The position numbers and the translations under genes are program-made. Source: an uncultured Bacilli bacterium (GTDB taxonomy: Bacteria; Bacillota_I; Bacilli_A; RF39; UBA660). From it: a stretch of 48,702 nucleotides of DNA. The notes below the pieces were generated by a model. That model ran no database searches and was not told the origin of the DNA. It was given only the letters and a program-made list of their open reading frames with translations. The stretch is from positions 1 to 48,702 of the forward strand of contig CAKPLX010000003.1 in assembly GCA_934167785.1 (NCBI GenBank), given 5' to 3'. This document shows positions 7,291-16,577 of the stretch, in pieces (the first letter of the stretch is position 1; each line of letters begins with the position of its first letter).

Positions 7291-9702
7291 CTATCTTTCC
7301 TTAACCACAATATTAACAATTCGATTAGGAATAGCAATAACTTTTACCACTTCTTTTCCCTCTAAATGTTTGATTATTCTCTCTTCTTTTAAAGCCATTT
7401 CTTCCAAAACTTCTTTTGAAGAATCTTTTAAAACCAAGATTGTTCCTCTTAATTTTCCATTAACTTGAACACCAATTTCTATCTCACGAGCAACCGTCTT
7501 TTCCTCGTCATAGCAAGGCCATGAACTATGAGAAAATTCCTCACCCAAATGATATTTTTCATTTAATTCTTCCGTAATATGAGGAGCAAATGGATTTAAT
7601 AAATGTAAAATACTTCGATAGTCTTTTCTAGAAATTTCACTTACTTTATCCATTTCATTCAAAAGGATCATTAAAGCAGAAACAGCCGTATTATAATTTA
7701 GCGTCTCAATATCATTCGTAACTTTTTTGATTGTTCGATGAATTAAATTTTCCAAAGAAGCACTATATTCTTCACTTTCATTCAATTTTTCTTGTAAATT
7801 CCAAATTCGATTCAAAAACTTCTTACAGCCCTTTAATCCATTCTCACTCCAACTAGCATCCTTTGAATAATCCCCAATAAACATTTCATAAACCCTTAAA
7901 GCATCAGCACCATAATCTCTAACCATATCATTAGGATTAACAACATTTCCCTTACTCTTACTCATCTTCTCGCCACTAGAACCTAAAATCATTCCATGAC
8001 TAATTCTCTTCAAAAACGGTTCACTACAAGGAACAATGCCTTGTTCATGTAAGAAAATATTCCAAAATCTAGCATATAACAAATGTCTAGTAGCATGTTC
8101 CATACCACCATCATATAAATCAACCATTCCCCAATACTTCATTGCATCCATATCTGCTAAAGCATGATCATTTTTAGGATCCATATATCTTAACCAATAC
8201 CAACTAGAACCTGCCCAATTTGGCATTGTATCTGTCTCTCTTTTCGCAGGACGCCCACACTTAGGACAAGTAGTATTTACCCATTCCGTAATATTAGCAA
8301 GTGGACTTTCCCCATCATCAGTAGGCTCATAACTAGAAACATCAGGAAGAACAACTGGTAAATCTTTTTCTGGTACCTCAACCCAACCACAAGAATCACA
8401 ATGAATCATTGGAATAGGCTCTCCCCAAAATCTTTGTCTAGAAAAAATCCAATCTTGAAGACGATAATTTACTTTTCGACCTCCGATTTTCTTCTCTTCT
8501 AAATATTCAAGCATCTTTTCGATAGCCTCTTCTTTTCCCAAACCATCCAAAAAAGAAGAATGAATATGAAGACCATCACCAACATAAGCTACCTCTGAAA
8601 TATCTCCCCCATCAATAACAGGAATAATCTCTATACCAAATTTCTTAGCAAAAGCGTAATCCCTCTCATCATGAGCAGGAACAGCCATAATCGCTCCAGT
8701 TCCATAATTTGCTAAAACATAATCACTAATCCAAATAGGAATAACTTTTCCCGTAATAGGATGAATTGCTTGAAGCCCATCAAGACAAATTCCTGTCTTT
8801 TCCTTCGTCGCATCTGTTCTTTCAATTTCACTCTTTAAAAGAGCTTCTTCTTGATATTTTTGAACTTCACTAGCATTTTTGATTTGCTTCATATATTTTT
8901 TTAATAAAGGATGTTCTGGGCTAATAACCATAAAAGTAACTCCAAATAAAGTATCACATCTTGTAGTAAATACTTCTAAAAAGTCATCAGTTCCCTCAAT
9001 CTGAAACTTCACTGAAGCACCAACAGATTTTCCAATCCAATTAATTTGAGCAGTTTTTACCTTATCCAAAAATTCTGTATCCTTCAATCCATCAAGCAAC
9101 TTATCAGCATAACTACTCATTCGAAGTAACCATTGATTCTTAAGTTTCTTAGTTGTCCTACTTCCACAGCGTTCACAAACACCACCTTGAGCATCCTCAT
9201 TAGATAATCCTGTTTTACAATTTGGACACCAATTAATCTCTTTCTCATCCTTATAAGCAAGTCCAGCCTTATAAAATTGCAAAAACTGCCATTGTGTCCA
9301 CTTGTAATACTCAGGATCCGTAGTAGAAAATTCTCTAGACCAATCAACAGACAATCCTAAAGATTCCATCTGTCCTTTAAAAACCTCTATATTCTCCTTC
9401 ACAGCCATCTTAGGATGAATATGATTTTTAATAGCATACTGTTCTGCAGGAGCTCCAAAAGCATCCCATCCCATAGGAAACAATACATTATATCCCATTG
9501 CTCTTTTAAAACGAGCCTGAACATCACTAGCAGTATATACTCTAGCATGACCAACATGCAACCCTACCCCAGATGGATAAGGAAATTCCACTAACATATA
9601 ATACTTACCACGCTTTGTAATTTCACCATTTTTAACTACATAAGTATGATTTTCTTTCCAATACTTTTGCCATTTTTTTTCTATTTGTTTATAATTATAC
9701 AT
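7291..9702 (-). CDS. leuS: leucyl-tRNA synthetase
   Basis: This class Ia synthetase (803 residues, normal bacterial length) charges tRNA-Leu. The HIGH motif appears as HVGHAR within FPYPSGVGLHVGHARVYTAS near residue 45. KMSKS is intact as GEKMSKSKGNVVNP. A zinc-ribbon with CPNC and CERC spans about residues 160-185. The CP1 editing domain carries AVPAHDERD, including the editing Asp region. The ATG at 9702 is chosen because GAAGGA lies eight bases before it and the upstream gene stops one base earlier. A longer frame from 9747 would be translated inside that gene. Control is by the Leu T-box at 10071-10278. Confidence 0.97.
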   Translation of the reverse strand: MYNYKQIEKKWQKYWKENHTYVVKNGEITKRGKYYMLVEFPYPSGVGLHVGHARVYTASDVQARFKRAMGYNVLFPMGWDAFGAPAEQYAIKNHIHPKMAVKENIEVFKGQMESLGLSVDWSREFSTTDPEYYKWTQWQFLQFYKAGLAYKDEKEINWCPNCKTGLSNEDAQGGVCERCGSRTTKKLKNQWLLRMSSYADKLLDGLKDTEFLDKVKTAQINWIGKSVGASVKFQIEGTDDFLEVFTTRCDTLFGVTFMVISPEHPLLKKYMKQIKNASEVQKYQEEALLKSEIERTDATKEKTGICLDGLQAIHPITGKVIPIWISDYVLANYGTGAIMAVPAHDERDYAFAKKFGIEIIPVIDGGDISEVAYVGDGLHIHSSFLDGLGKEEAIEKMLEYLEEKKIGGRKVNYRLQDWIFSRQRFWGEPIPMIHCDSCGWVEVPEKDLPVVLPDVSSYEPTDDGESPLANITEWVNTTCPKCGRPAKRETDTMPNWAGSSWYWLRYMDPKNDHALADMDAMKYWGMVDLYDGGMEHATRHLLYARFWNIFLHEQGIVPCSEPFLKRISHGMILGSSGEKMSKSKGNVVNPNDMVRDYGADALRVYEMFIGDYSKDASWSENGLKGCKKFLNRIWNLQEKLNESEEYSASLENLIHRTIKKVTNDIETLNYNTAVSALMILLNEMDKVSEISRKDYRSILHLLNPFAPHITEELNEKYHLGEEFSHSSWPCYDEEKTVAREIEIGVQVNGKLRGTILVLKDSSKEVLEEMALKEERIIKHLEGKEVVKVIAIPNRIVNIVVKER

Positions 9703-9703
9703 C

Positions 9704-10060
9704 TCATTTTCCTTCTTTCCATAAATAATACTTCGCCAAAAGGCCATAGCAAATAATAATCATTAATACTAATAAAATCACGCCAATAATTACTTTAAAA
9801 ATAATACCACTCACTAAATACATAATAATAATATAAATTGTACTAATAATAAAAGTATTAATCAAAGAACAAATTACTAAAAATTTAGAATAATCTTTTT
9901 TAGAAATTACCACTCCATAAAATTTTTTCAAATAGAGGGCTTCAGTCATCTTTTTTTTCTTCTTTTCTAATTTTTGTCCTTGAACACTAACAAAATAATT
10001 CAAACAATACACCCCAATAAATACAATAATATATTCTAAAAAAATATTCAAAAAACTCAC
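9704..10060 (-). CDS. small three-helix membrane protein co-transcribed with leuS
   Basis: This is an integral membrane protein of about 115-118 residues. Three hydrophobic segments lie at roughly residues 5-25, 60-82 and 88-110, with a basic stretch (KLEKKKKK) after the first. The first gene behind the Leu T-box, it ends one base before leuS. Homologues of this shape occur in many Bacilli as hypothetical proteins (recollection). No catalytic motif is visible and the function is unknown. The start is uncertain: GTG at 10060 has GAGGGGA only two bases upstream, too close, so TTG at 10051 is an equally good start. Confidence 0.65.
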   Translation of the reverse strand: MSFLNIFLEYIIVFIGVYCLNYFVSVQGQKLEKKKKKMTEALYLKKFYGVVISKKDYSKFLVICSLINTFIISTIYIIIMYLVSGIIFKVIIGVILLVLMIIICYGLLAKYYLWKEGK

Positions 10061-10070
10061 TTCCCCTCAA

Positions 10071-10278
10071 AAGAAAAACGCCTATTCCCCCTTTAACCCT
10101 AGGAGCGAATAAACGCGGTACCATCCTATTTTTTACTCAATTAGATAACGGTTTTACCCGACTTATAAAATAAGCAAACTAGAAAAGCAAGTTCATAAAA
10201 AACACTTCTTAAGTTCCCACCAACCACTTAATCTCTAAACAAGCATTTCTTACTACTACTCTTTCCATCAACATTTTT
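10071..10278 (-). promoter_or_regulatory. T-box riboswitch, leucine specific
   Basis: The minus strand carries the T-box core AGGATGGTACCGCG (10114-10127), the antiterminator element that pairs with the uncharged tRNA acceptor end. Stem I features are AGAGA, then GGTTGGTGGGAAC, then GAA-CTT-GC. The CTT (10189-10191) sits at the specifier position and codes for Leu, matching leuS downstream. The competing terminator, CGCTCCTA pairing imperfectly with TAGGCG and followed by TTTTTCTTTT, occupies 10071-10107. Known logic: uncharged tRNA-Leu stabilises the antiterminator and turns on the membrane gene and leuS. Confidence 0.93.
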
Positions 10279-10284
10279 AACTGT

Positions 10285-10313
10285 ATTATACTAAACTGTC
10301 TTAATATATTCAA
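10285..10313 (-). promoter_or_regulatory. sigma-A promoter of the T-box operon
   Basis: Minus strand TTGAAT (10308-10313), 17 bases, TATAAT (10285-10290). The -35 box lies within the last codons of the GH31 gene and the -10 box abuts its stop. No separate terminator for the GH31 gene is seen, so the T-box terminator probably also stops its read-through. Confidence 0.65.
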
Positions 10314-12672
10314 GTAAATTTAAAAACATTTTAATAAATTTTGGCTCTAACTTAGCTCTTTTCAACTTTCGAACAGCAATTCTCTTCTTTCGAATAGATA
10401 GATCACTAAACAAGATAGCATCCAATTTTTCTTTCAAAATAGTTTCAATTTCCAAATCTTCTAAAATATCTTTAATATCATCATTAATTAATTTATCCAT
10501 AGAATTAAGCAAAATAGAATCACTATTACAAATAACAGAAAAATGACTACTAACCGATACTTCATTTACCTCAATCACCAAATCATTTCTCTCATTATAA
10601 ACATTTCCTACTTTACTTTTTCCATCAACTAAAATTTGAACATCACCCATCCTAGTATTCTTAAAGCAAATTTTATAATTTCTTAACTGCGGTAAAATTC
10701 CCGGATTCATCTTATTTTGAATAATAAGTTCATAATGATTCGCAGTGTACTGAAACTGGTATTCTGTCAAGGAATAAGCTCCATTCAAATAATTATTACT
10801 TATCCCATCATCTTCATATAATAAATAACTACCATTATTTCCCGGAAAAACAACAATTTCTAAAGAGACAGGTAGATCAACCGATTCATCTAAAGACATT
10901 GGTACAATTGCCCCTTCTCGACAAAAAACAGGATAATCTTCATCTTTATAAAAACTCATATAATACTTATTCCCAACATACTTCTTACCACTTTCTAATT
11001 CATACCATATCCCTTCAGGAATAAACATTCGTTGAACGACCCGATTCATTACCAAATTTTTTTTCTTAGTAATAGGACAAACTAGCATTTGACTGCCAAA
11101 AAAATACTGATTTTTATACAAAGGTTCATCATATATCTTTGGATATTTATAATATAGAGGCTGAATCACAGGACTACCGTTTTTATGATAAATATAGCAT
11201 TCCGTATAAAGATAAGGGATTAATTTATACCTAAATTTCAAATACTTTTTAATAATTTCTCCTTCAGCAACATTCCAACGCCAAGGTTCCCTTTTATAAT
11301 ACTTTCCATCATCACTAGAAAGAAGGAAAAAACTACTAAATACCCCAAACTGAATATAGCGAATATACAATTCAAAAGTCTCAATTCCCCCATAATAACC
11401 TCCAATAGGACTAGCAACATAACTAATTCCATTATTAGACGCAGACATCTGATACTGAGGTAAAACACTCAAAGTATTCCAATCTACCTTCGTACACCCA
11501 TTAAAAACTACTCCATCACGATGAATAGCCATTCCATGATTTCTAGATAAAACAACACATCGCTTATTCATTAATAAAGAAGACATTGTATAAGCATAGT
11601 GATTAAAAAGAGCCAAAGTTTTCTTATCCTTAATCTCAAAATAATCTAAACAAAAAGCATCAACACCACTTCCTAACCAAGTTCGAAAGCCATAAGCAGC
11701 ATAAAAATTTAATTTTTGATTTGTAATAGGCAAAAAAGAATACTCTCCTTTTATTTCAGGATTAAGTTCCACCAACTTTTGATAAGTATTTGTTCCACTT
11801 AAAACCTTATCCCTAGGATTAGTTGTAACAGCTAAATGAATTTTAAATCGATTAGAAAGCTGCTTTAATTGTTCCCAACTTAGCTGTGAACTGAAAGAAA
11901 ACAAATCTCCCTCTTGATGACTTTTATTACTAAGCAAAAAAACAGATAGAGGAATATTTTCCTCCGAAAACTGCGTAAAAATCTTTTCTATTTCCAAATT
12001 AGAATAATTTCGATTTTTATTCCACCAATTCCCAAGAGCATATCTTGGAATCAAAGTTGGATACCCCGTCAAAGTATAATAATCCCTCAAACAAAAGCCT
12101 AAATCTTTACGATACATAAAAACATAAAGATCAATATTTCCTTTTTTCCGTTCAACAAAATCAAAAGAAGAATTTAAAACATAGGAATCACTATCATCAA
12201 TAATAGCAAATCCATCAGTAGAATATAAACCTTTTTCTAACTTTAAATTCCCAGAAAAATTATCTAAAGAATAGCCTATCCCTCCAAAATTTCTAGCTTC
12301 TGGATGATGATAATACCACATCTTATCTGTACCATTTAAAGTAATATTCAAATTACTAGAAGGAGATAATTTACTTCCTAAAAAATTTTTATTCATATCA
12401 TAGTTCAAAGTAAAATAGGAAGTCACTACTTGAAGCAAAGTTTCAGTTTTAGAAACCTTAAACTCCACTTTAGGAAACTTTCGAAAAATAACTCTTTGAG
12501 AAAGTTCATCAACAAATTGACCCGTCGCACTATATTCTAGCCTAACCAATCGCTCCGTTAAAAAAGTAAAACGAAATTTTTCCCCTACAATCATATTTTC
12601 TTTTAATGCAATTCCATCTGAAGTATTTTGTATAAAATAATTCCCTATCGTATTCAAAGTATCAACCTCCAT
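10291..12672 (-). CDS. GH31-family glycosidase homologue with altered active site
   Basis: The protein has 793 residues, cytosolic, with no signal peptide. Layout is typical for GH31: an N-terminal beta-sandwich (to ~200), a TIM barrel (GNWWNKNRNYSN at ~215 onward) and C-terminal sandwich domains (YLLYEDDGISNNY at ~635). The nucleophile position is kept (FCLDYFE, Asp343). The acid/base position, usually in FSGDT, reads FNGCTKVDW (Cys393). The usual SHDIGG reads ASPIGG (Pro422). The usual DMDWH strand reads LLSNKSH. The arginine of HR before the acid/base loop is kept. It may therefore be inactive or have changed chemistry. GGAGG within the first codons places TTG at 12657 as an alternative start. 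The promoter is at 12692-12720. Confidence 0.85.
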   Translation of the reverse strand: MEVDTLNTIGNYFIQNTSDGIALKENMIVGEKFRFTFLTERLVRLEYSATGQFVDELSQRVIFRKFPKVEFKVSKTETLLQVVTSYFTLNYDMNKNFLGSKLSPSSNLNITLNGTDKMWYYHHPEARNFGGIGYSLDNFSGNLKLEKGLYSTDGFAIIDDSDSYVLNSSFDFVERKKGNIDLYVFMYRKDLGFCLRDYYTLTGYPTLIPRYALGNWWNKNRNYSNLEIEKIFTQFSEENIPLSVFLLSNKSHQEGDLFSFSSQLSWEQLKQLSNRFKIHLAVTTNPRDKVLSGTNTYQKLVELNPEIKGEYSFLPITNQKLNFYAAYGFRTWLGSGVDAFCLDYFEIKDKKTLALFNHYAYTMSSLLMNKRCVVLSRNHGMAIHRDGVVFNGCTKVDWNTLSVLPQYQMSASNNGISYVASPIGGYYGGIETFELYIRYIQFGVFSSFFLLSSDDGKYYKREPWRWNVAEGEIIKKYLKFRYKLIPYLYTECYIYHKNGSPVIQPLYYKYPKIYDEPLYKNQYFFGSQMLVCPITKKKNLVMNRVVQRMFIPEGIWYELESGKKYVGNKYYMSFYKDEDYPVFCREGAIVPMSLDESVDLPVSLEIVVFPGNNGSYLLYEDDGISNNYLNGAYSLTEYQFQYTANHYELIIQNKMNPGILPQLRNYKICFKNTRMGDVQILVDGKSKVGNVYNERNDLVIEVNEVSVSSHFSVICNSDSILLNSMDKLINDDIKDILEDLEIETILKEKLDAILFSDLSIRKKRIAVRKLKRAKLEPKFIKMFLNLLEYIKTV

Positions 12673-12691
12673 AGCTTTCTTATTATAATAT

Positions 12692-12720
12692 ATTATATAA
12701 TATTTTTACCATAAGTACAA
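12692..12720 (-). promoter_or_regulatory. sigma-A promoter of the GH31 gene
   Basis: Minus strand TTGTAC (12715-12720), 17-base spacer, TATAAT (12692-12697), about 20 bases before the start codon. It is divergent from the germination operon, which starts at 12822. Confidence 0.7.
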
Positions 12721-12821
12721 TTCTAAAAAAGTATTTTTAAAATAAAAAAAGAAATCACTAATTCTAAAAGAATTTTGTTTAAAACAAAAAAGAACAACCA
12801 TACTAATAACAAGGTGATAAT

Positions 12822-14273
12822 ATGAAAAATATTGAAACAATTGTAACAAAATTAAAAAAAGACACAAATAATAACAACGAAATTACTTATCGAAAAAAAG
12901 ATGTCTGTCATAAACTTGTCTATATCATCTATAATGAACCCTTAACATCATCCGATAAAATCAGTGACTTTATCATCAGAAGTCTAGACAGAATCGATCA
13001 TCTCTACCCAAATAGCAATAAACTAGAAGAAAAAATCTTTAATGAAATTAGTAACTTTAAAATCAAAAAAATTACCACCTATGAAGACATCTGTTATTAT
13101 CTTCACTACGGTTTTACTATACTTTTAGTCGAAAACAGTACTACTTATTTTGCCCTAGAAACAAAAACAAACTTAGCAAGAAGCATCAGTACTCCTCAAA
13201 CCGAAAGTGCTTTAAGAGGTGCTATGGACTCCTTTGTAGAAGACATGCAAACCAACATGGGATTAATTAGAAGAAGAATTAAAACCAACAACCTTTGGGT
13301 CAAATCAATAGAAGTTGGAAAATATACCAACACAAAAGTAAATATTATTTACTTAAATAACGTTTGCAATAAAAATACCGTAGAACAAGTAGAAAAAAGA
13401 ATTTCAAATATCAATATAGATGGAATCATCAATTGTGGAACCATCAAAAATCTCATTGAAAAAGAAAATAAAAGTATTTTTCCTACCATCCTCTCCACAG
13501 AAAGACCAGATCGAGTCTGTCAAGCCCTACTAGAAGGAAGAATTGTCATCATGACAGACTGCTGCCAATTCGCCTTAATTTTACCAATTGTAATAAATGA
13601 TCTACTTCTCTCTACAGAAGATAGTTATGGCAAAAGTATCAACATCTCCTTAACAAGAATTATTCGTTACTTTGCATTATTCATCACATTATTTACCCCC
13701 GGTGTTTATATTGCTATGACAACTTTCAACCAAGAAATGCTCCCCACTCAACTACTAGTTAGTTTTGCCTCGCAAAGATCATCAGTCCCTTTTCCCGCTT
13801 TTATTGAAGCCCTCATCATGATGTTATCTTTTGAAATCCTTAGAGAAGGTGACCTCAGAGGACCTACTTTCACTACCAGTGCCCTTTCAACTGTAGGCGC
13901 CATTATTTTAGGTGATGCCGCTGTCGAAGCTGGAATTGTTTCCCCAATTATGGTTATTGTCTTAGCAATCACTTCCCTTTCCTCTTTACTCTTTACTGAA
14001 CCAGAAATGATTAACGGAATAAGATGGTATAGACTCCTTTTTATGTTAGGAGGAACTTTCTTAGGAATTATTGGAGTAGTCTTAAGTTTTATTTACTTTA
14101 TCATTAAATTAACCTCAACCAATTCCTTTGGAGTACCGTATCTTACTCCATTTTCTCCAACTTCTCTAATTGGGCTTAAAAATAGCATCATTAAATTTCC
14201 CGTAAAATACTTAAATAAACGAGAACCCATAATTTCTAATAATACAATTAAATATAGGAGGAAATCTCAATGA
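12822..14273 (+). CDS. gerKA: spore germination protein, GerA family A subunit
   Basis: This 483-residue A subunit of a GerA-type nutrient germinant receptor would sit in the inner spore membrane. The N-terminal ~240 residues are soluble (the long domain before PTILSTERPDRVCQALLEGR). They are followed by a membrane region with the family hallmarks FTPGVYIAMTTFNQEMLPTQ, LREGDLRGP and GDAAVEAGIVSPIMVIVLAI. Length and order match GerAA/GerKA. The ribosome site AAGGTG is five bases before the ATG. Its stop overlaps gerKC (ATGA). It implies an endospore-forming host. Which of the gerA/gerB/gerK paralogues it represents, and hence the germinant, cannot be read from sequence; the symbol is generic. 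Confidence 0.93.
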   Translation: MKNIETIVTKLKKDTNNNNEITYRKKDVCHKLVYIIYNEPLTSSDKISDFIIRSLDRIDHLYPNSNKLEEKIFNEISNFKIKKITTYEDICYYLHYGFTILLVENSTTYFALETKTNLARSISTPQTESALRGAMDSFVEDMQTNMGLIRRRIKTNNLWVKSIEVGKYTNTKVNIIYLNNVCNKNTVEQVEKRISNINIDGIINCGTIKNLIEKENKSIFPTILSTERPDRVCQALLEGRIVIMTDCCQFALILPIVINDLLLSTEDSYGKSINISLTRIIRYFALFITLFTPGVYIAMTTFNQEMLPTQLLVSFASQRSSVPFPAFIEALIMMLSFEILREGDLRGPTFTTSALSTVGAIILGDAAVEAGIVSPIMVIVLAITSLSSLLFTEPEMINGIRWYRLLFMLGGTFLGIIGVVLSFIYFIIKLTSTNSFGVPYLTPFSPTSLIGLKNSIIKFPVKYLNKREPIISNNTIKYRRKSQ

Positions 14274-15430
14274 AAAAGTTAATCATCATCATCCCACTTC
14301 TCTTAACCCTAACAGGCTGTTTTAACTATAGAGAACTAAATGAGTTAGCAATCGTAAGCGGAATCAGTATTACAAAAGAAGGAAATGATATCAAAGTTAC
14401 CACCGAAGTAATTAATGCAAAAAAAGAACAAGATGCCTCTAAAGGAAATGAACCAGGATTTATTATTTATAGTGCCAAAGCAAAATCAGTTCAAGAAGCA
14501 ATAAGAAAAACAATCAAAGAATCTCCCCAAAAAATGTATGGAGCACATATTGAAATTCTTGTAATTGACGAAAAATTAGCCAAAGAAAACTTAATGGAAA
14601 TTCTTGATTTTTTTGCAAGAGATCCAGAAATAAGAAGTGAATTTAAAGTATTAATTGGAAAAAGTAATAACATCCTAGAAATTACCACACCACTAGAAAA
14701 TATCTCCTCCAAAAACATCCTAGACAGTCTCCAAAATAATAATAGATACCTAGGATACGCTAACGTTGTAACTTATCACGAATTACTCTCCAACACCCTA
14801 AATCCTAATATCGAACTTGCTCTTCCAGTATTAACAATAAAAGGAAATCAAAAAGAAGGAGAAGAAAAAGAAAATATTGAAAAAACAAAAAATGAAGCAA
14901 CATCTGTTATTGAAGGAATGGCTATCTTCAAAAATAATAAATTAAAAGGATATCTAACCGAAAATGAAGAATTAGCTTACAATATTATTAATAACGGTGC
15001 CAAAAACTTTTTTATTAGAACAAGCAAACAAAAAAATCAATATATTGTTCATGAAATTATTCGTTTCAAATCATCAGTAGAATTCAATAAAGAAAAAAAA
15101 CAAATAGAAATAACAATAAAAGGAAAATCTGCTATAGCAGATGTAAATGAAAAAATAAATTTAGAAGATTTAACTCAAGTAAAGCAACTACAAAAAGATT
15201 TAAATAAAAAATTATCAAAACAAATAACAAGTTCAATTAATAATATTAGAAAAAAATATAACAGCGATATCTTTGGCTTTGCTGATATTATTTATAAATC
15301 AGATCCAAAATATTTTCAACAAATCAAAAAAGATTGGTATAACGGAACTTTTCAAAATATGAAAATAAAAGTAATAAGTAAAATAGAAGGAAAAGAAAAA
15401 GGAAACTTAAATCGAGGTGTATATTCATGA
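14270..15430 (+). CDS. gerKC: spore germination lipoprotein, Ger(x)C family
   Basis: This 386-residue lipoprotein C subunit of the germinant receptor has the signal MKKLIIIIPLLLTLTGC, with lipid-modified Cys17 at a lipobox LTGC. The family signatures NYRELNELAIVSGISI, near the N-terminus, and the Lys/Glu-rich C-terminal domain ending KDWYNGTFQNMKIKV are clear. Lgt, encoded at 37068-37874, would acylate it. Its ends overlap both neighbours by four bases (ATGA), which favours equal production of the three subunits. Confidence 0.93.
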   Translation: MKKLIIIIPLLLTLTGCFNYRELNELAIVSGISITKEGNDIKVTTEVINAKKEQDASKGNEPGFIIYSAKAKSVQEAIRKTIKESPQKMYGAHIEILVIDEKLAKENLMEILDFFARDPEIRSEFKVLIGKSNNILEITTPLENISSKNILDSLQNNNRYLGYANVVTYHELLSNTLNPNIELALPVLTIKGNQKEGEEKENIEKTKNEATSVIEGMAIFKNNKLKGYLTENEELAYNIINNGAKNFFIRTSKQKNQYIVHEIIRFKSSVEFNKEKKQIEITIKGKSAIADVNEKINLEDLTQVKQLQKDLNKKLSKQITSSINNIRKKYNSDIFGFADIIYKSDPKYFQQIKKDWYNGTFQNMKIKVISKIEGKEKGNLNRGVYS

Positions 15431-16524
15431 AAAAAGATAATCTAACCTCCTTTCAATTTGCTTGCCTTATAGGATCTCCAATTTTTTCACTATTTAATGG
15501 CCTAGGAAGTCACAATTTAATTCATATAGCAAAAGTAGATGCTTGGATATCTGTCCTAATTTCTTTTTTACTTGGAATGATTCCTTTAGCTATTTTTATT
15601 TATTTATTTAATTACAAAAAAGATTTAAATATTCTTGAAAAAAATAAATATCTATTTGGCCCTTTTTTAGGTACAATAATAAATATTTTAATTAATATTT
15701 TTATTTTCTTCATAGGAATAGTTCAATTATTTAACATTGCCAATTTCGCTATTTCCCAATTCTTAGCGGAAACACCCATTCTTCTTTTAATGATATTACT
15801 AGGTATTATTTTAGTATATAATGTAAGTCATGGAATAAAAAATATTTCTAGAGTAGCAATAATCTTCATCAGTATTATTATTATCCTAACAATAATCAGT
15901 ACAGCTGGACTCTTACCAACAGTTGATCTATCTAACATAAAACCAACTTTAGAAAAAGGAATAACTCCTCCACTAAAAGGAGGAATAGTACTAACCTTAA
16001 CAAATGTAACCCCAATATTTATGTTATTAATTATTGCAAAAGGAAAAATTAATGATGACAAAAATTTAAACAAATACTTCTTATTCTTTTATGCTCTAGC
16101 TTTTCTCTTTGCCTTTTTAGCAGTATTCCTAGCAATTAGTTCTCTAGGAATATACTTATGTGAAATATATCAATATCCAGAATATACTGTTTTAAAGAAA
16201 ATATCATTATTTAATTTTATTGAAAGAATAGAAAATTTTATTTATATAAAATGGATTTTAAACTCATTCATTACAATATCTTTAGTAATTTACCATATTT
16301 CTAATTCAATAAAAGAAAACAGCAAAATATTAGTCCCATCACTTGTTACTATACTGTTAATTATAATAAGTAATTACTTATTCAAAACCAATACAGTATT
16401 TTATTATATTGGATTAAATATCTTTCCCTACTTAACTTTAAGTTTATTATTCCTGTACTTAACTACATTCATAAATATCTTAATCAGAAAAATATTTCTT
16501 ACTTCAATTACCCAAAAAAGATAA
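15427..16524 (+). CDS. gerKB: spore germination permease-like protein, GerB subunit
   Basis: This is the 365-residue B subunit, of the amino acid/polyamine/organocation (APC) type. It has about ten hydrophobic helices and no large soluble domain. The opening reads LTSFQFACLIGSPIFSLFNG and helix five is followed by LLPTVDLSNIKPTLEKGI, both typical of the Spore_permease family. It binds the nutrient germinant in studied receptors (established for GerBB/GerAB). It is the last gene of the operon and is followed after about 18 bases by a strong hairpin. No gerD or prepilin-type germination gene is nearby. Confidence 0.92.
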   Translation: MKKDNLTSFQFACLIGSPIFSLFNGLGSHNLIHIAKVDAWISVLISFLLGMIPLAIFIYLFNYKKDLNILEKNKYLFGPFLGTIINILINIFIFFIGIVQLFNIANFAISQFLAETPILLLMILLGIILVYNVSHGIKNISRVAIIFISIIIILTIISTAGLLPTVDLSNIKPTLEKGITPPLKGGIVLTLTNVTPIFMLLIIAKGKINDDKNLNKYFLFFYALAFLFAFLAVFLAISSLGIYLCEIYQYPEYTVLKKISLFNFIERIENFIYIKWILNSFITISLVIYHISNSIKENSKILVPSLVTILLIIISNYLFKTNTVFYYIGLNIFPYLTLSLLFLYLTTFINILIRKIFLTSITQKR

Positions 16525-16542
16525 CAATTATTATTCCTCAAA

Positions 16543-16571
16543 AAAATCCATATTTCAAAAATATGGATTTT
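16543..16571. terminator. bidirectional terminator between gerKB and ytxH
   Basis: A perfect 13-bp stem (16543-16555 with 16559-16571), starting AAAATCCATATTT, has a three-base loop. A-rich and T-rich flanks on both sides let it end both the converging germination operon and the ytxH operon. Confidence 0.8.
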
Positions 16572-16577
16572 ACAGTT

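Noticed and set aside
12777..12805. Sigma-G-like promoter (GTTTA, 17 bases, CATACTA) before gerKA
   Set aside because: The -10 match is good, but a start about seven bases later would begin within the ribosome site (AAGGTG), leaving almost no leader; the -35 box has a mismatch. Forespore control is likely from biology, but this site is not convincing.
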